Assembly: GCF_016862935.1 (NCBI RefSeq)
Contig: NZ_BONX01000002.1
Span: forward strand, 186,001-250,000
Reading direction: 5' to 3'
From: Plantactinospora mayteni
GTDB lineage: Bacteria > Actinomycetota > Actinomycetes > Mycobacteriales > Micromonosporaceae
Length of the DNA: 64,000 bases
The notes beneath the pieces are model-generated. The model was not told where the DNA came from, made no database searches, and saw only the letters and a list, made by a program, of their open reading frames with translations. The translations under genes were made by a program, and so were the position numbers. Of this stretch, positions 8,291-17,124 are shown piece by piece. Numbering within the stretch: the first letter of the stretch is position 1; every line of letters starts with the position of its first letter.

Positions 8291-9607
8291 TCACTGCCGG
8301 CCCGTCCGGGACGGTTCGGCCGCGGCCTTTCGCGCCGTCCGCCAGCCACGGCGCCGTCCCCGTCGGATGACCGGTACGGACGCCAGGAGCAGTAGCGCCA
8401 GCGCGACGCCGACCACGGCGATCACCCCGGATGCGACGCTCACCGCGCGCAGTGGGGACGGGCGGGCGACCGGGCGCGACACACTGCCGGCGGCTCCCGG
8501 GTCCGGTGCGTCGGCCGGGCGCAGGGCGCCGACCGCGCGTACCGGATTGATCAGCCCGTGCCCGACCTGGGAGTTCCACAGCCCGTCGGGGTGGTCGGCA
8601 GTCTGGGTGATCCGGTCCGCCACCTGGCCGGGTGACAGCGTCGGGTCGTACGCCCGGATCAGCGCGGCCAGCCCGGAGACGTACCCGGTGGCGAAGCTCG
8701 TGCCCCCCTCGGCGGTGAACAGGTAGCCCCCGCCGGCCGCCGCCGGGCCGGCGATCCGCTCGCCGGGTGCCGCCACGTCCACGAAGTCGCCGCTGGTCGA
8801 CGACTGCACGTGCGCGTCGGCGGCGTTCACCCCGGCGACCGCGATCACCCCGGGATAGGCCGCCGGAAAGGTGGGCTGGCCTGCCTCCACACCCGACTCG
8901 CCGGTGTTGCCGGCGGCGGCGACCACCACGACCCGCCGGGCGATGGCGTGCGCGATGGCCGCCTGCAACTGCTGGGTCGGCGGGGTGGTCAGCGACAGGT
9001 TGACCACGTCGGCGTCGGCGTCGGCGACCGCCCACCGGATCGCCTCGGCGATCCGCCCGGAGAGGTCGGCCTCCTCCGACCTGCGCTGGTCGCGGAGCAC
9101 GCGTACCGGCACGATCTCGGCTCCGGGTGCCACGCCGTAGAAGCGGAAGCCGGCGCTGACCGCCTCCCGGCCGGCGATGATTCCGGCGATCAGGGTGCCG
9201 TGCCCGTTCTCGTCGCACTGGCCGTCGCCGCCGGAGCCGGAGAGCAGGTCCCGGCCGGGCAGCACCTTGCCGGCCAGGGTGGGGTGGTCGGCGGAGACGC
9301 CGGAGTCGACGACCGCGACCCTGACTCCCACTCCGGTGCTCAACGGCCAGGCCAGATCGGGGCGGAGCCGGGTCAGTGGCCACGGGGCGGCGGAGAGCGC
9401 GTCGGTGACGCTCGGGCCGCAGCGCGCGGCAGCGTACCGGCTCGACGGGGTGGCCGCTGCCGGGGCGCCGGCCGGGGCGACCAGGCCGACTGCCAGCAGC
9501 GCGGCCACTGCACGCACCGTACGCCGCGCCGGGAACCGCCTCGGTCGGCGCGGCGCCGCGACCGCCACCGGAGACCGGTTCCGGCGCGCGTCCAGGTCAG
9601 CTCGCAC
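8291..9607 (-). CDS. mycP: Mycosin MycP, membrane-anchored subtilisin-like protease
   Basis: 438 aa from the GTG at 9607. A signal peptide (ARRTVRAVAALLAVGLVAPAGAPAAA) is followed by the S8 peptidase domain with catalytic Asp101 (VAVVDSGV), His136 (ENGHGTLIAGI) and Ser304 (GGTSFATGYVSGLAA), oxyanion Asn in AAAGNTGES, and a C-terminal transmembrane helix (about 395-415) with a basic cytosolic tail. This is the mycosin layout; mycosins cap and stabilise the ESX pore. The start is uncertain: an in-frame GTG about 39 bp downstream and earlier codons also give a signal peptide. Confidence 0.9.
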   Translation of the reverse strand: MRADLDARRNRSPVAVAAPRRPRRFPARRTVRAVAALLAVGLVAPAGAPAAATPSSRYAAARCGPSVTDALSAAPWPLTRLRPDLAWPLSTGVGVRVAVVDSGVSADHPTLAGKVLPGRDLLSGSGGDGQCDENGHGTLIAGIIAGREAVSAGFRFYGVAPGAEIVPVRVLRDQRRSEEADLSGRIAEAIRWAVADADADVVNLSLTTPPTQQLQAAIAHAIARRVVVVAAAGNTGESGVEAGQPTFPAAYPGVIAVAGVNAADAHVQSSTSGDFVDVAAPGERIAGPAAAGGGYLFTAEGGTSFATGYVSGLAALIRAYDPTLSPGQVADRITQTADHPDGLWNSQVGHGLINPVRAVGALRPADAPDPGAAGSVSRPVARPSPLRAVSVASGVIAVVGVALALLLLASVPVIRRGRRRGWRTARKAAAEPSRTGRQ

Positions 9608-9661
9608 CCCCGCATTATGCCGCCACGCGCGGCCGGAGCGACTCCACTCGTCCCGGGGATC

Positions 9662-9691
9662 TGGACGCATATCCTACTTCCCACATAGGAT
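9662..9691 (+). promoter_or_regulatory. Promoter with inverted repeat ahead of the hydroquinone reductase gene
   Basis: ATCCTA (9671-9676) and TAGGAT (9686-9691) form a perfect 6-bp inverted repeat around a 9-bp spacer. TAGGAT is also a good actinomycete -10 box, with TGGACG 18 bp upstream as a weak -35, and lies 40 bp before the start codon. The palindrome therefore overlaps the promoter and could be an operator. Not tested. Confidence 0.45.
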
Positions 9692-9730
9692 TAGGTCGGC
9701 TAGCCCGCGCCGAGCCACCGGAGGTCTCCG

Positions 9731-10720
9731 ATGCCGAGACTGTCGCGCTTCAGTCGGCTGGCCAGCCCGGTCGACACCGCCACCTACGGCGAATACCGGA
9801 TCGCCACGCGGGCCGACGACCCGCGCCCGCGCTACCGGTTCACCGGACGGATCACCGAGGAGAGCCCGGCCGGTTTCACTCCCCGGGTCGGCCGCTACCA
9901 CCTCTACGCCGGCTGGTTCTGCCCGTGGTCGCAGCGGGTCACCATCACCCGGGCCCTCGCCGGGCTCACCGACGTGCTCAGCGTCTCCTATGTGGACAAC
10001 CATCGGGACGGGCGCGGCTGGGCGTTCCGGGAGCAGCACGGGCCGGACCCGGTGAACGGGTTCGCCCTGCTCCGCCAGGCGTACGAGGCGACCGAGGAGG
10101 GCTTCGACGGCCACGTCTCGGTACCGATGCTGTGGGACCGGGCCACCGCCGGGGTGGTCAGCAACGACTTCCGGACGATCGGCATCGACCTCGCCACCGC
10201 GTTCCGCCGGCACGCCACCCCGATCGTCGAGACGTACCCGGAGGAGTACCGCGACGAGATCGAGGAGTACGACGCCTGGCTCGGCCCGGCGGTCAACCAC
10301 GGAGCGCAGGCCGTCGCCCGGCCGGGTACGGAGGGTGCCGCCGCCCGAGCGACGCTGCTCGACGCGTTCGCCACCCTCGACGCCCGGCTGGCGACCCGGC
10401 GCTACCTGGTCGGTCCGCACCTGACCGAGGCGGACATCCGGCTCTGGGTGACCCTGGTCCGGTTCGACGTCGGACCGAACTCCCGCCGGACGATCTGCCC
10501 CGGCCTGGCGGCCTACCCGCACCTGTGGGCGTACGCGCGGGATCTCTACACCCTGCCGGCCTTCCGGCGGACCACCGACTTCAGCTCGTTCACCGTCGCC
10601 GATGCGGTGCTGCCGGACTGGCACGCCCCGGCGGACCGGCCAGGCCAGGCCGCGCCGGCCGGACCGCCCCGGGGTCGCGACCGACGCCGCTCCGGCCCGG
10701 CGTCCGGCATCCCCGTCTGA
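9731..10720 (+). CDS. Glutathionyl-hydroquinone reductase-like (Xi-class glutathione transferase)
   Basis: 329 aa. The motif AGWFCPWSQR with Cys64 is the C-P-W active-site signature of Xi-class GSTs (YqjG/ECM4 family), which remove thiols from glutathionyl- or mycothiol-hydroquinones. The N-terminal thioredoxin fold contains VSVPMLWDR and a helical C-terminal domain starts near residue 180 (YLVGPHLTEADIRLWVTLVRFD). Actinobacteria use mycothiol, so the physiological thiol is probably not glutathione (inference). The last 30 residues are Pro/Arg-rich and not conserved. Single gene, convergent with the aldo/keto reductase gene. Confidence 0.9.
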   Translation: MPRLSRFSRLASPVDTATYGEYRIATRADDPRPRYRFTGRITEESPAGFTPRVGRYHLYAGWFCPWSQRVTITRALAGLTDVLSVSYVDNHRDGRGWAFREQHGPDPVNGFALLRQAYEATEEGFDGHVSVPMLWDRATAGVVSNDFRTIGIDLATAFRRHATPIVETYPEEYRDEIEEYDAWLGPAVNHGAQAVARPGTEGAAARATLLDAFATLDARLATRRYLVGPHLTEADIRLWVTLVRFDVGPNSRRTICPGLAAYPHLWAYARDLYTLPAFRRTTDFSSFTVADAVLPDWHAPADRPGQAAPAGPPRGRDRRRSGPASGIPV

Positions 10721-10773
10721 CGGCAGGCCGAGCGGGCCGCCGACAACCTTCCCGGATGGTCGGTGCGGCCGGG

Positions 10774-11811
10774 TCAGCCGGCCGACCGGCGACGCGCCGC
10801 CGGATCGGCCAGCGCCGGCGGCTGGTAGCCGGTGTCGGCCGGGTTCAGCGTGGTGCCGGGCGGCACGATCTCGTCGATCCGGTCGAGCACGTCCCGGGAG
10901 AGCGTCACCTTGGCGGCACCGAGTTGGGACTCCAGGTGCTCCAGCGTCCGGGGACCGATGATCGCGGAGCTGACCGCCGGATGCTCCAGCACGAAGGCGA
11001 TGGCCAGGTGGATCAGCGAGAGTCCCGCCTCGGCGGCGAGGGTGCCGAGCGCCTCCACCGCCGCCAGCTTGCGCACGTTCGCCGGCAACCGGGGGTCGAA
11101 CCGGCCCGGGAAGCGGTCCGCCCGCCGGGAGATCGGCTCGGTCAGCCCCCGGTGGTAGCGGCCGGCGAGCCAGCCGCCGGCCAGCGGGCTCCACGGGATG
11201 ACCGCCAGGCCGTACCGCTGGGCCACCGGCAGCACCTCGCGCTCGACCGCCCGGGCCAGGATCGAGTACGGCGGCTGCTCGCTGACCACCCGCTCCCGCC
11301 CCCGGCGCTGCGCGATCCACTGCCCCTCGACGATCGCCGACGGCTCGAAGGTGGACGTGCCGATGTACCGCACCTTGCCCTGGTGCACGAGATCGCTGAG
11401 CGCGCCGAGGGTCTCGTCGAAGTCGGTCTCCGGCTCCGGCCGGTGCACCTGGTAGAGGTCGATCCAGTCGGTACCCAGCCGGCGCAGGCTCTGCTCCACC
11501 TCCCGGACGATCCACCGCCGCGAGTTGCCCCGGTGGTGCGGGCTGTCGCCGATCTGGCCGTGGAACTTGGTGGCCAGGAAGACCTCGTCCCGGCGACCGT
11601 CGGCGAGCGCCCTGCCGACGATCTCCTCCGACTCGCCCTGCGAGTAGACGTCGGCGGTGTCGATCACGTTGATGCCCTCGTCCAGGGCCCGGTGGATGAT
11701 CCGGATGCTGTCGTCGTGGTCCGGGTTGCCCCGGCTGCCGAAGTTCATCGCGCCCAGGGTCAGCGGGCTGACCAGGACTCCGGTACGGCCAAAGGGCCGG
11801 TAGTCGACCAT
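10774..11811 (-). CDS. Aldo/keto reductase
   Basis: 345 aa. The (beta/alpha)8 AKR family is clear: GRTGVLVSPLTLGAMNFG at the N-terminus, catalytic Asp and Tyr in NVIDTADVYSQGESE, Lys in VFLATKFHG, His in DLYQVHRPEPETD, and the NADPH-binding SSAIIGPRTLEHLE near the end. AAGGAG lies 6 bp before the ATG. It is the last gene of the leftward sulfonate-type operon, 8 bp after the monooxygenase stop, and may reduce an aldehyde released by that enzyme (inference). Confidence 0.9.
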   Translation of the reverse strand: MVDYRPFGRTGVLVSPLTLGAMNFGSRGNPDHDDSIRIIHRALDEGINVIDTADVYSQGESEEIVGRALADGRRDEVFLATKFHGQIGDSPHHRGNSRRWIVREVEQSLRRLGTDWIDLYQVHRPEPETDFDETLGALSDLVHQGKVRYIGTSTFEPSAIVEGQWIAQRRGRERVVSEQPPYSILARAVEREVLPVAQRYGLAVIPWSPLAGGWLAGRYHRGLTEPISRRADRFPGRFDPRLPANVRKLAAVEALGTLAAEAGLSLIHLAIAFVLEHPAVSSAIIGPRTLEHLESQLGAAKVTLSRDVLDRIDEIVPPGTTLNPADTGYQPPALADPAARRRSAG

Positions 11812-11819
11812 GTCACTCC

Positions 11820-13172
11820 TTAGGAGACGGACGTCGCGAGGGCGTCGGCGCGAAACTGGTTGGCCGGGCGGGGCAGGCCGTAGTTGTCCCGGAGGGTACG
11901 ACCGGCGTATTCGGTGCGGAACAGCCCGCGCCGTTGCAGGATCGGCACCACCTGCTCGACGAAGGCGGCCAGCCCGGAGGGGAGCACCGGCGGCATCACG
12001 TTGAAGCCGTCGGCGGCCCCGTTCTGCCACCAGTCCTCGACAGCGTCGGCGACCTGCTCCGGCGTACCGGCGAAGGTGCGGTGCCCGCGACCACCGCCGA
12101 GCCGGCCGATGAGCTGGCGTACGGTCAGCCGCTCCCGGCGGGCCAGCGCGACGACCAGGGTACGCCGGCTCTTCGCCCCCTCGATCTGCTCCTCGGCGGG
12201 CAGCTCGGCCGGCAGTTCCCGGTCCAGGTGCAGGTCGTCCGGGGAGATGCCGAGCGTGATGGCGAGCTGCCGCTTGGCGTACTCCGGCACGATCAGCCGG
12301 TCCAGCTCGTCGGCCAGAGCGTGCGCCTCCGCCTCGGTTCCGCCCAGCACCGGCACGATGCCGGGCAGGATCCTGATCCCGTCCGGGTCCCGGCCGAGCG
12401 CTCGGGTGCGGGCCTTCAGGTCGGTGTAGAACGCCTGCGCCTCGGCCAGGGTCTGCTGGGCGGTGAAGACCGCCTCGGCGTACCGGGCGGCCAGCTCCTT
12501 GCCGTCCTCCGAGGAGCCGGCCTGGACCAGCAGCGGATAGCCCTGCGGCGGGCGCGGCACGTTGAGCGCCCCGGCCACCTTGAAGTACCGCCCGACGTGC
12601 CGGGGTGGGTAGATCCGCTCCTGGTCGCCCCAGACCCCGGCCGCCTTGTCCCCGAGCGCCGCGTCGTCGGCCCAACTGTCCCAGAGTTTGCGCGACACCT
12701 CGATGAACTCGGCGGCCCGCTGGTAGCGGTCCCGGTGCGCGGGCAGCTCGTCGAGGTTGAAGTTGCGGGCCGCGTCCGCGCCGGCCGTGGTCACGATGTT
12801 CCAGCCGGCCCGGCCGCCGCTGACATGGTCCACCGAGGCGAACCGCCGGGCCAGGTTGAACGGCTCGTTGTACGTCGTGGACGCGGTCGCGATCAGTCCG
12901 ATGTGCTCGGTCACCCCGGCCAGCGCGGTGAGCAGTACGGTCGGCTCCAGCGCCCCGGACGGCCGACGGCCGACGTTGTTCCACAGCACCGGGCTGTCGG
13001 CCAGGAACAGCGAGTCGAGCTTGCCACGCTCGGCGATCCGGGCCAGTTCCTGGAAGTGCCCGACGTCGGTGTGCGCGAACGGGTCGCTCTCGGGCAGCCG
13101 CCAGGCCGCCTCGTGGTGCCCGACTCCCATCAGGAACGCGTTCAGGTGCAGCGTGCCCGGTCGCCGGCTCAT
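11820..13172 (-). CDS. FMN-dependent monooxygenase, NtaA/SnaA/DmoA family
   Basis: 450 aa. It begins LHLNAFLMGVGHHEAAWRLP and contains DSLFLADSPVLW, HVSGGRAGWNIVTTA and YPLLVQAGSSEDGKELAARYAEAVFTA, signatures of class C flavin monooxygenases of the NtaA/DszA/DmoA branch in the bacterial luciferase-like superfamily. These use reduced FMN from a separate reductase and O2 to open or desulfurise small organic substrates. An FMN reductase gene (16043-16564) and a sulfonate-type importer share the operon, so an organosulfur substrate is likely; the exact substrate cannot be read. The ATG overlaps the SsuB stop (ATGA). Confidence 0.88.
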   Translation of the reverse strand: MSRRPGTLHLNAFLMGVGHHEAAWRLPESDPFAHTDVGHFQELARIAERGKLDSLFLADSPVLWNNVGRRPSGALEPTVLLTALAGVTEHIGLIATASTTYNEPFNLARRFASVDHVSGGRAGWNIVTTAGADAARNFNLDELPAHRDRYQRAAEFIEVSRKLWDSWADDAALGDKAAGVWGDQERIYPPRHVGRYFKVAGALNVPRPPQGYPLLVQAGSSEDGKELAARYAEAVFTAQQTLAEAQAFYTDLKARTRALGRDPDGIRILPGIVPVLGGTEAEAHALADELDRLIVPEYAKRQLAITLGISPDDLHLDRELPAELPAEEQIEGAKSRRTLVVALARRERLTVRQLIGRLGGGRGHRTFAGTPEQVADAVEDWWQNGAADGFNVMPPVLPSGLAAFVEQVVPILQRRGLFRTEYAGRTLRDNYGLPRPANQFRADALATSVS

Positions 13173-14005
13173 CGGGAAGTCTCCTCGGTCGCGGGGCGCC
13201 CGCCGGGCGAAGCCGGTTCCTGGGTGACGCCCAGGGCGGCGAGCAGCCGCTCGCGGTGTTCCAGGAAGCGCGGATGCCGGTGCTGGCGCGGCGCCGGCAG
13301 CTCGATCGGGGTGTCCACGGTGATCCGGCCCTCCTCCAGCACCAGTACCCGGTCGGCGAGCGCGACCGCCTCGTCCACGTCGTGGGTGACCAGCAGCACC
13401 GCCGGCCGGTGCCGCTCGCACAGCTCGCGGAGCAGGCCGTGCATCCGGATCCGGGTCAGCGCGTCCAGCGCGCCGAACGGCTCGTCGGCGAGCAGCAGTC
13501 TCGGCTCGCCGACCAGCGCACGGGCCAGCGCGACCCGCTGCTGTTCGCCGCCGGAGAGCTGGTTGGGCCAGGCCCGCTCCCGCCCGGCCAGCCCGACCTC
13601 GGCAAGCCGCTCCTGGCCGCGCCGGACCGCCGCCGCGCCGCTGGCACCGAGGACCACGTTGGCCAGTACCCGCTGCCAGGGCAGCAGCCGGGCGTCCTGG
13701 AAGATCACCGAGGAGTTCGCCGGTACGTCGACCTCCCCGTCGCCGGCCACGTCCGGGTCGAGCCCGGCGAGCGCCCGCAGCAGGGTGCTCTTGCCCGAGC
13801 CGCTGCGCCCCAGCAGCGCGACGAACTCGTTCTCGCCGATCTCCAGGTCGAGCCCGTCGAGCACGGTACGCCCACCGAAGCGCCGGGTCAGGCCACGCAC
13901 CCGGACCACCGACCCGGTGCCGGCGTGCCCTTCGATGTCGACGTGTACTTCGGTGTCGACGTGTACGTCCGTGTGGACGGTCAGTCCGCCAGGGTGCGGC
14001 GCCAT
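13169..14005 (-). CDS. ssuB: Sulfonate/nitrate-type ABC transporter ATPase (SsuB-like)
   Basis: 278 aa. Walker A LLGRSGSGKSTLLRALAGL, Q-loop FQDARLLPWQRVL (the LLPW is typical of SsuB/TauB), signature LSGGEQQRVALARAL and Walker B LLLADEPFGALDALTR are all present. The N-terminus is unusual: about residues 9-27 are a His/Asp/Val repeat (HTDVHVDTEVHVDIEGH) encoded by imperfect 18-bp repeats, ahead of the normal domain. The gene overlaps the permease end by 25 bp and the monooxygenase start by 4 bp, so the operon is tightly coupled. Symbol by family similarity. Confidence 0.88.
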   Translation of the reverse strand: MAPHPGGLTVHTDVHVDTEVHVDIEGHAGTGSVVRVRGLTRRFGGRTVLDGLDLEIGENEFVALLGRSGSGKSTLLRALAGLDPDVAGDGEVDVPANSSVIFQDARLLPWQRVLANVVLGASGAAAVRRGQERLAEVGLAGRERAWPNQLSGGEQQRVALARALVGEPRLLLADEPFGALDALTRIRMHGLLRELCERHRPAVLLVTHDVDEAVALADRVLVLEEGRITVDTPIELPAPRQHRHPRFLEHRERLLAALGVTQEPASPGGRPATEETSR

Positions 14006-14889
14006 GACAGGGCCCTCCTCTGCACGAGCCGGACGGCGCCGTCGGAGAGCAGTCCGAGGATGCCGTAAAGCACCAGGCCGACGATGATGATGTCGGTCTG
14101 GCCGTACTGTCGGGCCAGCTCCATCATGTAGCCGATCCCGCTGGTCGAGTTGATCTGCTCGACCACGACCAGGGCGAGCCAGGCGGAGACCACCGCGAAC
14201 CGGAGGCCGAGCAGGAAGCCGGGCAGCGCGCCCGGCAGCACCACCCGGCGGACGAACTGGGTGGGGCGGAGCCGCAGCGACTCGGCCAACTCCACGTAAC
14301 GCTGGTCGATGCTGCGCAGCCCGTTGTGGGTGTGGATGTAGACCGGTACGAAGACGCCGAGCACGATGGTGACGACCTTCATCCGCTCGTCGATGCCGAG
14401 CCAGAGGATCAGCAGCGGCAGCAGCGCCAGCGCCGGGATCGCCCGCTTGATCTGCACCGGCCCGTCGATCACCGCCTCGCCCCACCGGCTCAGCCCGGCG
14501 ACCAGGGCCAGCACGGTGCCGATCAGCACCCCGAAGGCCAGGCCGAGCCCGGCCCGCTGGGTGGAGATCAGCAGGCTCTCCTGGAGCCGCCCGCTGGCGA
14601 TCAGGTCACCGGTGGTGGCCAGCACCGTCCACGGCGCCGACAGGGTCCGCTCGTCGAGCAGGCCGGTCAGCGAGCCGAGCGACCAGACCGCGAGCAGCAG
14701 CAGCGGCCCGACCGCCGCGCCGAACGGGATCGGCCGGCCCGGTCCGAGCCGCCGTCGACGGCGGGCATCCGGTCGCCGCGCCGCCGGGCTCGCCGACTTC
14801 CGCTCCGGAGCCGGAGACGGGGTCGGGGGCGGGGACGGGGACGGGGACGGGGACGGCCGGGTGGTCACCGGATCAGCCTGGGTGGTCAC
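13981..14889 (-). CDS. ssuC: Sulfonate/nitrate-type ABC transporter permease (SsuC-like)
   Basis: 302 aa. A Thr/Ser/Pro-rich N-terminal tail (PSPSPSPSPPPTPSP, from a GGGGAC tandem repeat at about 14825-14856) precedes six membrane helices. The EAA-type loop YVELAESLRLRPTQFVRRVVLPGALPG is conserved for this permease class, and the final helices contain STSGIGYMMELARQYGQTD as in SsuC/TauC. The GTG start overlaps the SsuA stop (GTGA). Function: membrane channel for an imported sulfonate-like compound. Confidence 0.9.
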   Translation of the reverse strand: MTTQADPVTTRPSPSPSPSPPPTPSPAPERKSASPAARRPDARRRRRLGPGRPIPFGAAVGPLLLLAVWSLGSLTGLLDERTLSAPWTVLATTGDLIASGRLQESLLISTQRAGLGLAFGVLIGTVLALVAGLSRWGEAVIDGPVQIKRAIPALALLPLLILWLGIDERMKVVTIVLGVFVPVYIHTHNGLRSIDQRYVELAESLRLRPTQFVRRVVLPGALPGFLLGLRFAVVSAWLALVVVEQINSTSGIGYMMELARQYGQTDIIIVGLVLYGILGLLSDGAVRLVQRRALSWRRTLAD

Positions 14890-15977
14890 TTCAGCCCCTC
14901 CCCGAACGCGGCGGCGCCGAGCGGCTCGTAGCGCCGGTCGTACAGGTCGACCGCGTTCAGCGGCTTGTTTCCGGTCTCCCTGGCGAGCAGGTCGATGGTC
15001 TGCTGGTGCCGGGCGATCACCTCGGACCAGTCGGCCGGGATCTCCGGCACCCCGGCGTTGTCGACCAGCCACTGACCGTCCTCTCGGGACAGTCCCTGGT
15101 CCTGGACGTAGTACCGGTCGATCCACTCGTCCGGGTTCTGCTCGATCCACACCCAGGCCCGCGCCCAGCGCTGGACGTACTCGCGGATCGCCGCCGCCTT
15201 CGCGGAGTCCTGGAGGATGCGCTCCGGGGCGTAGAGGTGGCCGGGGTCGTCCCGCAGTCCGTGCGAGATGGTGGTGCCGCCGTCCCGGCCGTACTTGGCC
15301 AGGTAGCGCTTGATGTTGATGCCGCCGATCGGTGCCGCGTCGACCTGGCGGCTGGCCAGCGCGGTCGGGTACACGTCGCCGGTGCTGGCCAGCTCGACCA
15401 GCTTGACATCCTCCTTGGCCAGTCCGGCCTGGTGCAGTACCCGGAGCACCAGCGCGCCCTGCGCCTGCCCGGGGCTGTAGGCGATCCGCTTGCCGCGCAG
15501 GTCGGCCAGGCTGCCGACGCCGGCACCGGGAGCGATGCCGAGCTGGTAGATCGGGTGGTTGACCGGGTCCTGCCGGAACTTGGCCGCGACGATCCGGGTG
15601 GGCAGCCCGGTCCAGGCGGCGTGGATCGGCGGGATGTCGGCGACCGAGCCGATGTCCAGCGCGTCGGCCCGGAACGCCTCCAGAGTCTGTGGACCGCCGC
15701 TGATGTTCGCCCAGGAGACCTCGAAGCTGAACTTCCCCGCCTCGCCGGAGAACTCGATCGCCTTCTGGAGTTCCTTGTCGCCGACCCGCAGCACCGTGCC
15801 GTCCGGTACCTCCGCCGGCAGTGGCGCGTCGAAGGCCAGCCGGACCGTGGGGGCCGCGTCGTCGGCACAGCCGGCGAGTCCGGCCACGGCGACCCCGAGG
15901 GCGGCGCCGAGGAAGGTACGCCGACGGAGCACCGGCGGCCCCGAACGGGGCAGGGCGGAAAGGGGCGGAGATGACAT
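14886..15977 (-). CDS. ssuA: Sulfonate-type substrate-binding lipoprotein (SsuA-like)
   Basis: 363 aa. A Tat-like RRRTFLGAALGVAVAGLAGC start ends in a lipobox Cys, so it is exported and lipidated. The mature protein has the periplasmic-binding fold of the SsuA/NrtA group (LRVGDKELQKAIEFSGEAGK, IGSVADIPPIHAAWTGL, ASTGDVYPTALASRQVDAAP). The ATG at 15977 is chosen because AGGAG lies 6 bp upstream. It precedes the permease with a GTGA overlap. The ligand is probably an organosulfonate or related compound, given the monooxygenase and reductase neighbours. Confidence 0.9.
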   Translation of the reverse strand: MSSPPLSALPRSGPPVLRRRTFLGAALGVAVAGLAGCADDAAPTVRLAFDAPLPAEVPDGTVLRVGDKELQKAIEFSGEAGKFSFEVSWANISGGPQTLEAFRADALDIGSVADIPPIHAAWTGLPTRIVAAKFRQDPVNHPIYQLGIAPGAGVGSLADLRGKRIAYSPGQAQGALVLRVLHQAGLAKEDVKLVELASTGDVYPTALASRQVDAAPIGGINIKRYLAKYGRDGGTTISHGLRDDPGHLYAPERILQDSAKAAAIREYVQRWARAWVWIEQNPDEWIDRYYVQDQGLSREDGQWLVDNAGVPEIPADWSEVIARHQQTIDLLARETGNKPLNAVDLYDRRYEPLGAAAFGEGLK

Positions 15978-16042
15978 GGCGGACTCCTGCACGAATGGCC
16001 CGACGGGCCGGCGGACTGGATCGAAGGGAGGGACGTGGGGGA

Positions 16043-16564
16043 TCAGGCGGCGAGCGAGGCGTACCGGCCCATGTGGTAGAGCAGCGGCGCCCCGCCGTCC
16101 TCGGTCTGCTCGCCAGCCAGCGGCTCGGCCAGCACGATCGCGTGGTCACCGGCGATCACGCGTTCGACGACCCGGCACACCAGCCAGGCCACCGGCCCGT
16201 CCAGCAGCGGCACCCCGTACGGGCCGGGCTGCCATCCGGGGTGCCGGGCGAACCGGTCGATGCCGCTGGTCGCGAACGTACGGGCCACCTCGTGCTGCCC
16301 CTGCGCCAGCAGGTGTACGGCGACGTGCCCGGTACGGGCCACGGTCGGCCAGCTCGACGACGTCCGGGACAGGCAGAACGAGACCAGCGGCGGATGCAGC
16401 GAGACCGAGGTGAACGAGGTCGCGGTGAAGCCGACCGGCGGTTCCCCGGCGGCGGTCACCACCGTCACCGAGGCGGCCTGCCGGCGCAGCAGTGCCCGGA
16501 ACCGCCCCGTATCGATCGGGGCGTCGGCCGGGGTGTCGATCGGGGTGACATCGGTGATGGTCAT
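16043..16564 (-). CDS. FMN reductase, flavin reductase-like domain
   Basis: 173 aa. The flavin-reductase-like split-barrel motif is visible: RFRALLRRQAASVTVVTAAG, VGFTATSFTSVSLHPPLVSFCL (FMN contact), and the C-terminal GDHAIVLAEPLAGE. It would provide reduced FMN to the monooxygenase encoded four genes downstream. A TAGGAGA site precedes the ATG. It is the first gene of the leftward operon; 65 bp separate it from the binding-protein gene. Confidence 0.88.
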   Translation of the reverse strand: MTITDVTPIDTPADAPIDTGRFRALLRRQAASVTVVTAAGEPPVGFTATSFTSVSLHPPLVSFCLSRTSSSWPTVARTGHVAVHLLAQGQHEVARTFATSGIDRFARHPGWQPGPYGVPLLDGPVAWLVCRVVERVIAGDHAIVLAEPLAGEQTEDGGAPLLYHMGRYASLAA

Positions 16565-17094
16565 GGCGTCTCTCCTAACCATCGGAGAACTGCCGCCGGC
16601 GGCGGCGCGGCTGGGCGTCGACGATCTCCGCTGCGGGTCCACCGTGGAGGGTGGAGCGCCCGCATCGGCGGAGCGGTGCGTGAGGTCGCCAACACGACGG
16701 TGTGCGGCGGGATACGGCGGGGTGCCTTGTGGCGGGATCAGCGGGCGGTGGCCCGGCGACGCGACCGGCAAACGGCCGGGACGGTCGAGGTCAGCGGGAA
16801 CAGCCCGCGTTGGCGTGCCGCGCCAGGTCGACGCGTAGGCGGCGGCACCGGTTGGCGCGGCGGATGGCCCGAGGTGGATCCCACGGTCGGCAGGTGCCGG
16901 TTACGGCGTGCCGACGGGAGGGGTGGCAGCCGGTCAGCTCAGACAGGAACTCGACCACACCCGACCGAAGTCGATGTGGCCGCGGATCGTCAGCCGCAGC
17001 TCGCTGGACATGAGTCGAGTTCACCCGGCGGCCGTCGTGGTGTCAACGTCTGATGCCTTCGATGTCGTTCTTCGCACGTCGGGGCGCGATTCCG
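16565..17094. other. Intergenic region upstream of the sulfonate operon and tetR
   Basis: About 530 bp with no convincing long gene. On the minus strand, a frame ending at 16791 closes with RRLRVDLARHANAGCSR and a stop, which resembles the C-terminus of the short actinobacterial leader peptides found upstream of sulfur genes, but I see no good start codon close to it. No clear -35/-10 pair for the leftward operon stands out. Confidence 0.4.
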
Positions 17095-17124
17095 TTGACC
17101 TAATACCTACTTTGACGGTAGGAT
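17095..17124 (+). promoter_or_regulatory. tetR promoter with palindromic operator
   Basis: TTGACC (17095-17100) and TAGGAT (17119-17124) are separated by 18 bp and sit about 100 bp before the regulator start. Within the spacer, CCTAC (17106-17110) and GTAGG (17118-17122) form a palindrome over the -10 end, a typical place for autorepression by a TetR protein. A matching site controlling the leftward operon was not found. Confidence 0.5.

Noticed and set aside
14825-14856. GGGGAC tandem repeat as a possible regulatory or unstable site
   Set aside because: It lies inside the permease gene and encodes an ordinary Ser/Pro tail.
13981-16149. A 722-codon open frame covering permease and binding-protein genes
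   Set aside because: Only the C-terminal 302 codons make a permease; the rest is an out-of-frame reading of the binding-protein gene.
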